A stretch of 8,113 nucleotides of DNA from Mollicutes bacterium (GTDB taxonomy: Bacteria > Bacillota_I > Bacilli_A > RF39 > UBA660), in the NCBI GenBank assembly GCA_003566505.1, contig PXDA01000075.1, positions 1 to 8,113 on the forward strand, read 5' to 3'. The notes under the pieces are model-generated. The model had not been told where the DNA came from. It did no database searches and saw only the letters and a list, made by a program, of their open reading frames with translations. A program made the position numbers and the translations under genes. Shown piece by piece: positions 7,290 through 8,113 of the stretch (positions within the stretch are counted from its first letter, which is position 1; every line of letters starts with the position of its first letter).

Positions 7290-8008
7290 TACTTTTCACC
7301 CCCAATCGCTTGGGCTATTTTTTGCATTATTTTTTCCTTTTTCATCGGCAATTTTCCAGCTAACAAATTTGCTTCATAATTTTTTTCATAAGCGCTTTTG
7401 GGAATAACATAATCAATATTATCCTCCAACAACCCCCGCACTTCACTATCATTATAATAATCACTAACTCGCGTACAAGCACGATTTAATATAATTTTAT
7501 AATTTTCCTTTTTAATATTATCAAAAATATTAATCATTGTTTTAAGGTTTTTTAAATCAATTAAGTTTGGGGTTGTTATAAATACTATTTCATCCACTAA
7601 ATCAAATAACAATAAATTTAATTTGGAAACATTATGATTTGTATCAATAATAATACATTCATATTTCATGCGTAAATGATGTAACATGGCATCAATATAA
7701 TTTAAATCTAATTTCGTAATCTTACGAGGATCATTAGGTGCTGCTAAAATATCAAAAGTATCTTGATAATTGACAACATAATTTTCCACATTATTAAATT
7801 TCTTATTTTCCAAATCACACAATAAATCAGCTACATCATATTTTACTACCACATCAAGACTTGCCGCCACTGCTTTACCAGCAAAATCTAAATCCAATAA
7901 TAAAGTTTTCGATTTCATATTAGCCGCTAAATTCATAGCAAAATTAGTTTTTCCAGTACCACCTTTGGTTGAAGTAACAACCACAACTTTTCCTTCTTTA
8001 ATAGCCAT
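7289..8008 (-). CDS. cpaE: CpaE/TadZ-like MinD/ParA-family ATPase
   Basis: P-loop ATPase of the MinD/ParA family, expected to place the Tad pilus machine in the cell, as CpaE/TadZ does. The 239-residue protein starts directly with the beta strand before the deviant Walker A motif KGGTGKT (about 15-21, with the signature first Lys), then LLLDLDFAG, a Walker B CIIIDTNHN (about 118-126), and the FITTPNLIDLKNLK and KIILNRA strands usual for this fold. The N-terminal receiver-like domain of classical CpaE is absent, so cpaE is a positional name; MinD-like is the safe one. Two tandem ATGs (8011 and 8008) are possible. I prefer 8008, seven bases after AAAGGGG, because 8011 leaves only four. It overlaps the preceding gene and ends in a one-base overlap with cpaF. 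Confidence 0.88.
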   Translation of the reverse strand: MAIKEGKVVVVTSTKGGTGKTNFAMNLAANMKSKTLLLDLDFAGKAVAASLDVVVKYDVADLLCDLENKKFNNVENYVVNYQDTFDILAAPNDPRKITKLDLNYIDAMLHHLRMKYECIIIDTNHNVSKLNLLLFDLVDEIVFITTPNLIDLKNLKTMINIFDNIKKENYKIILNRACTRVSDYYNDSEVRGLLEDNIDYVIPKSAYEKNYEANLLAGKLPMKKEKIMQKIAQAIGGEK

Positions 8009-8113
8009 CATGCGACCCCTTTCTTATTTCAATTTGATCATTAATACGAACTCCTGTATATTCACCACGAACAGTTTTCGTTTGCTGCCAAATTGTTTTT
8101 ATTTCATATTCTA
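7998..8113 (-). CDS. C-terminal end of an unidentified gene upstream of cpaE (partial)
   Basis: An open frame enters from the right edge and runs 37 codons to a TAA at 7998-8000, overlapping the start of the CpaE-like gene by about 11 bases. The visible product, EYEIKTIWQQTKTVRGEYTG followed by VRINDQIEIRKGSHDGY, is mixed polar with alternating hydrophobic residues, suggesting beta strands. The other two minus-strand frames stop within the first 15 bases or so. In Tad operons the gene before cpaE is often cpaB (a SAF-domain protein), but I see no motif that proves this. Overlap and spacing suggest it is in the same operon. Confidence 0.5.
   Translation of the reverse strand, partial: EYEIKTIWQQTKTVRGEYTGVRINDQIEIRKGSHDGY
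8016..8022 (-). promoter_or_regulatory. Ribosome binding site of the CpaE-like gene
   Basis: AAAGGGG on the minus strand, inside the last codons of the upstream partial gene. It is four bases from the ATG at 8011 and seven from the ATG at 8008, which favours the second as the start. Confidence 0.65.

Noticed and set aside
1..8113. Mollicutes code (TGA = Trp)
   Set aside because: TGG encodes Trp at conserved positions, and TGA ends three genes at the expected family lengths.
1..8113. CRISPR arrays, tRNA/rRNA genes, insertion sequences, attachment sites
   Set aside because: No spaced direct repeats, tRNA-like folds, transposase motifs or terminal inverted repeats were seen on reading; coding sequence fills almost the whole window.

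Overview
The window is a compact, AT-rich stretch in which every gene I can support lies on the minus strand, so transcription runs from high to low coordinates. The only clear intergenic gap is about 50 bases (3390-3441). Tryptophan is encoded by TGG (for example in RlmN and the PASTA region of the kinase), and TGA ends prpC, cpaF and tadB. This is therefore the standard bacterial code, not the Mollicutes code. Low GC, strong AAGGAG/GGTGA-type ribosome binding sites, a PASTA-domain Ser/Thr kinase and the rlmN-prpC-prkC order known from Bacillus subtilis and relatives all point to a Gram-positive Firmicute-type organism. An Erysipelotrichia-like or Haloplasma/Culicoidibacter-like lineage is plausible, but that is a guess.

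Right half (8113 down to 3442): a Tad/Flp-type pilus or secretion operon. It contains the 3' end of an unidentified gene at the edge, a CpaE/MinD-like P-loop ATPase, the CpaF/TadA motor ATPase, and the two T2SSF-type membrane platform proteins TadB and TadC. Genes overlap or nearly abut with ribosome binding sites inside the preceding gene, so this looks like one translationally coupled transcript. No pilin, prepilin peptidase or secretin gene is visible. The last gene of the operon (3442-4284) is unexpected. By my reading it is a degenerate MurC (UDP-MurNAc:L-alanine ligase) relative that keeps the fold of domains 1 and 2, has lost every catalytic motif including the P-loop, and stops where the third domain would begin. 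A Rho-independent terminator overlaps its last codons.

Left half (3421 down to 1): rlmN, prpC and prkC, a housekeeping/signalling operon with an AT-rich promoter candidate directly after the terminator. RlmN methylates 23S rRNA A2503. PrkC is a membrane Ser/Thr kinase with extracellular PASTA domains that sense peptidoglycan. PrpC is its partner PP2C phosphatase. prkC runs off the left edge in its third PASTA repeat. The prpC-prkC junction is an ATGA overlap preceded by an A8 run that forms a classical slippery heptamer.

The main point of interest is the MurC-like pseudoenzyme attached to a Tad operon, next to a cell-wall-sensing kinase operon. A cell-wall link is inferred, not shown.
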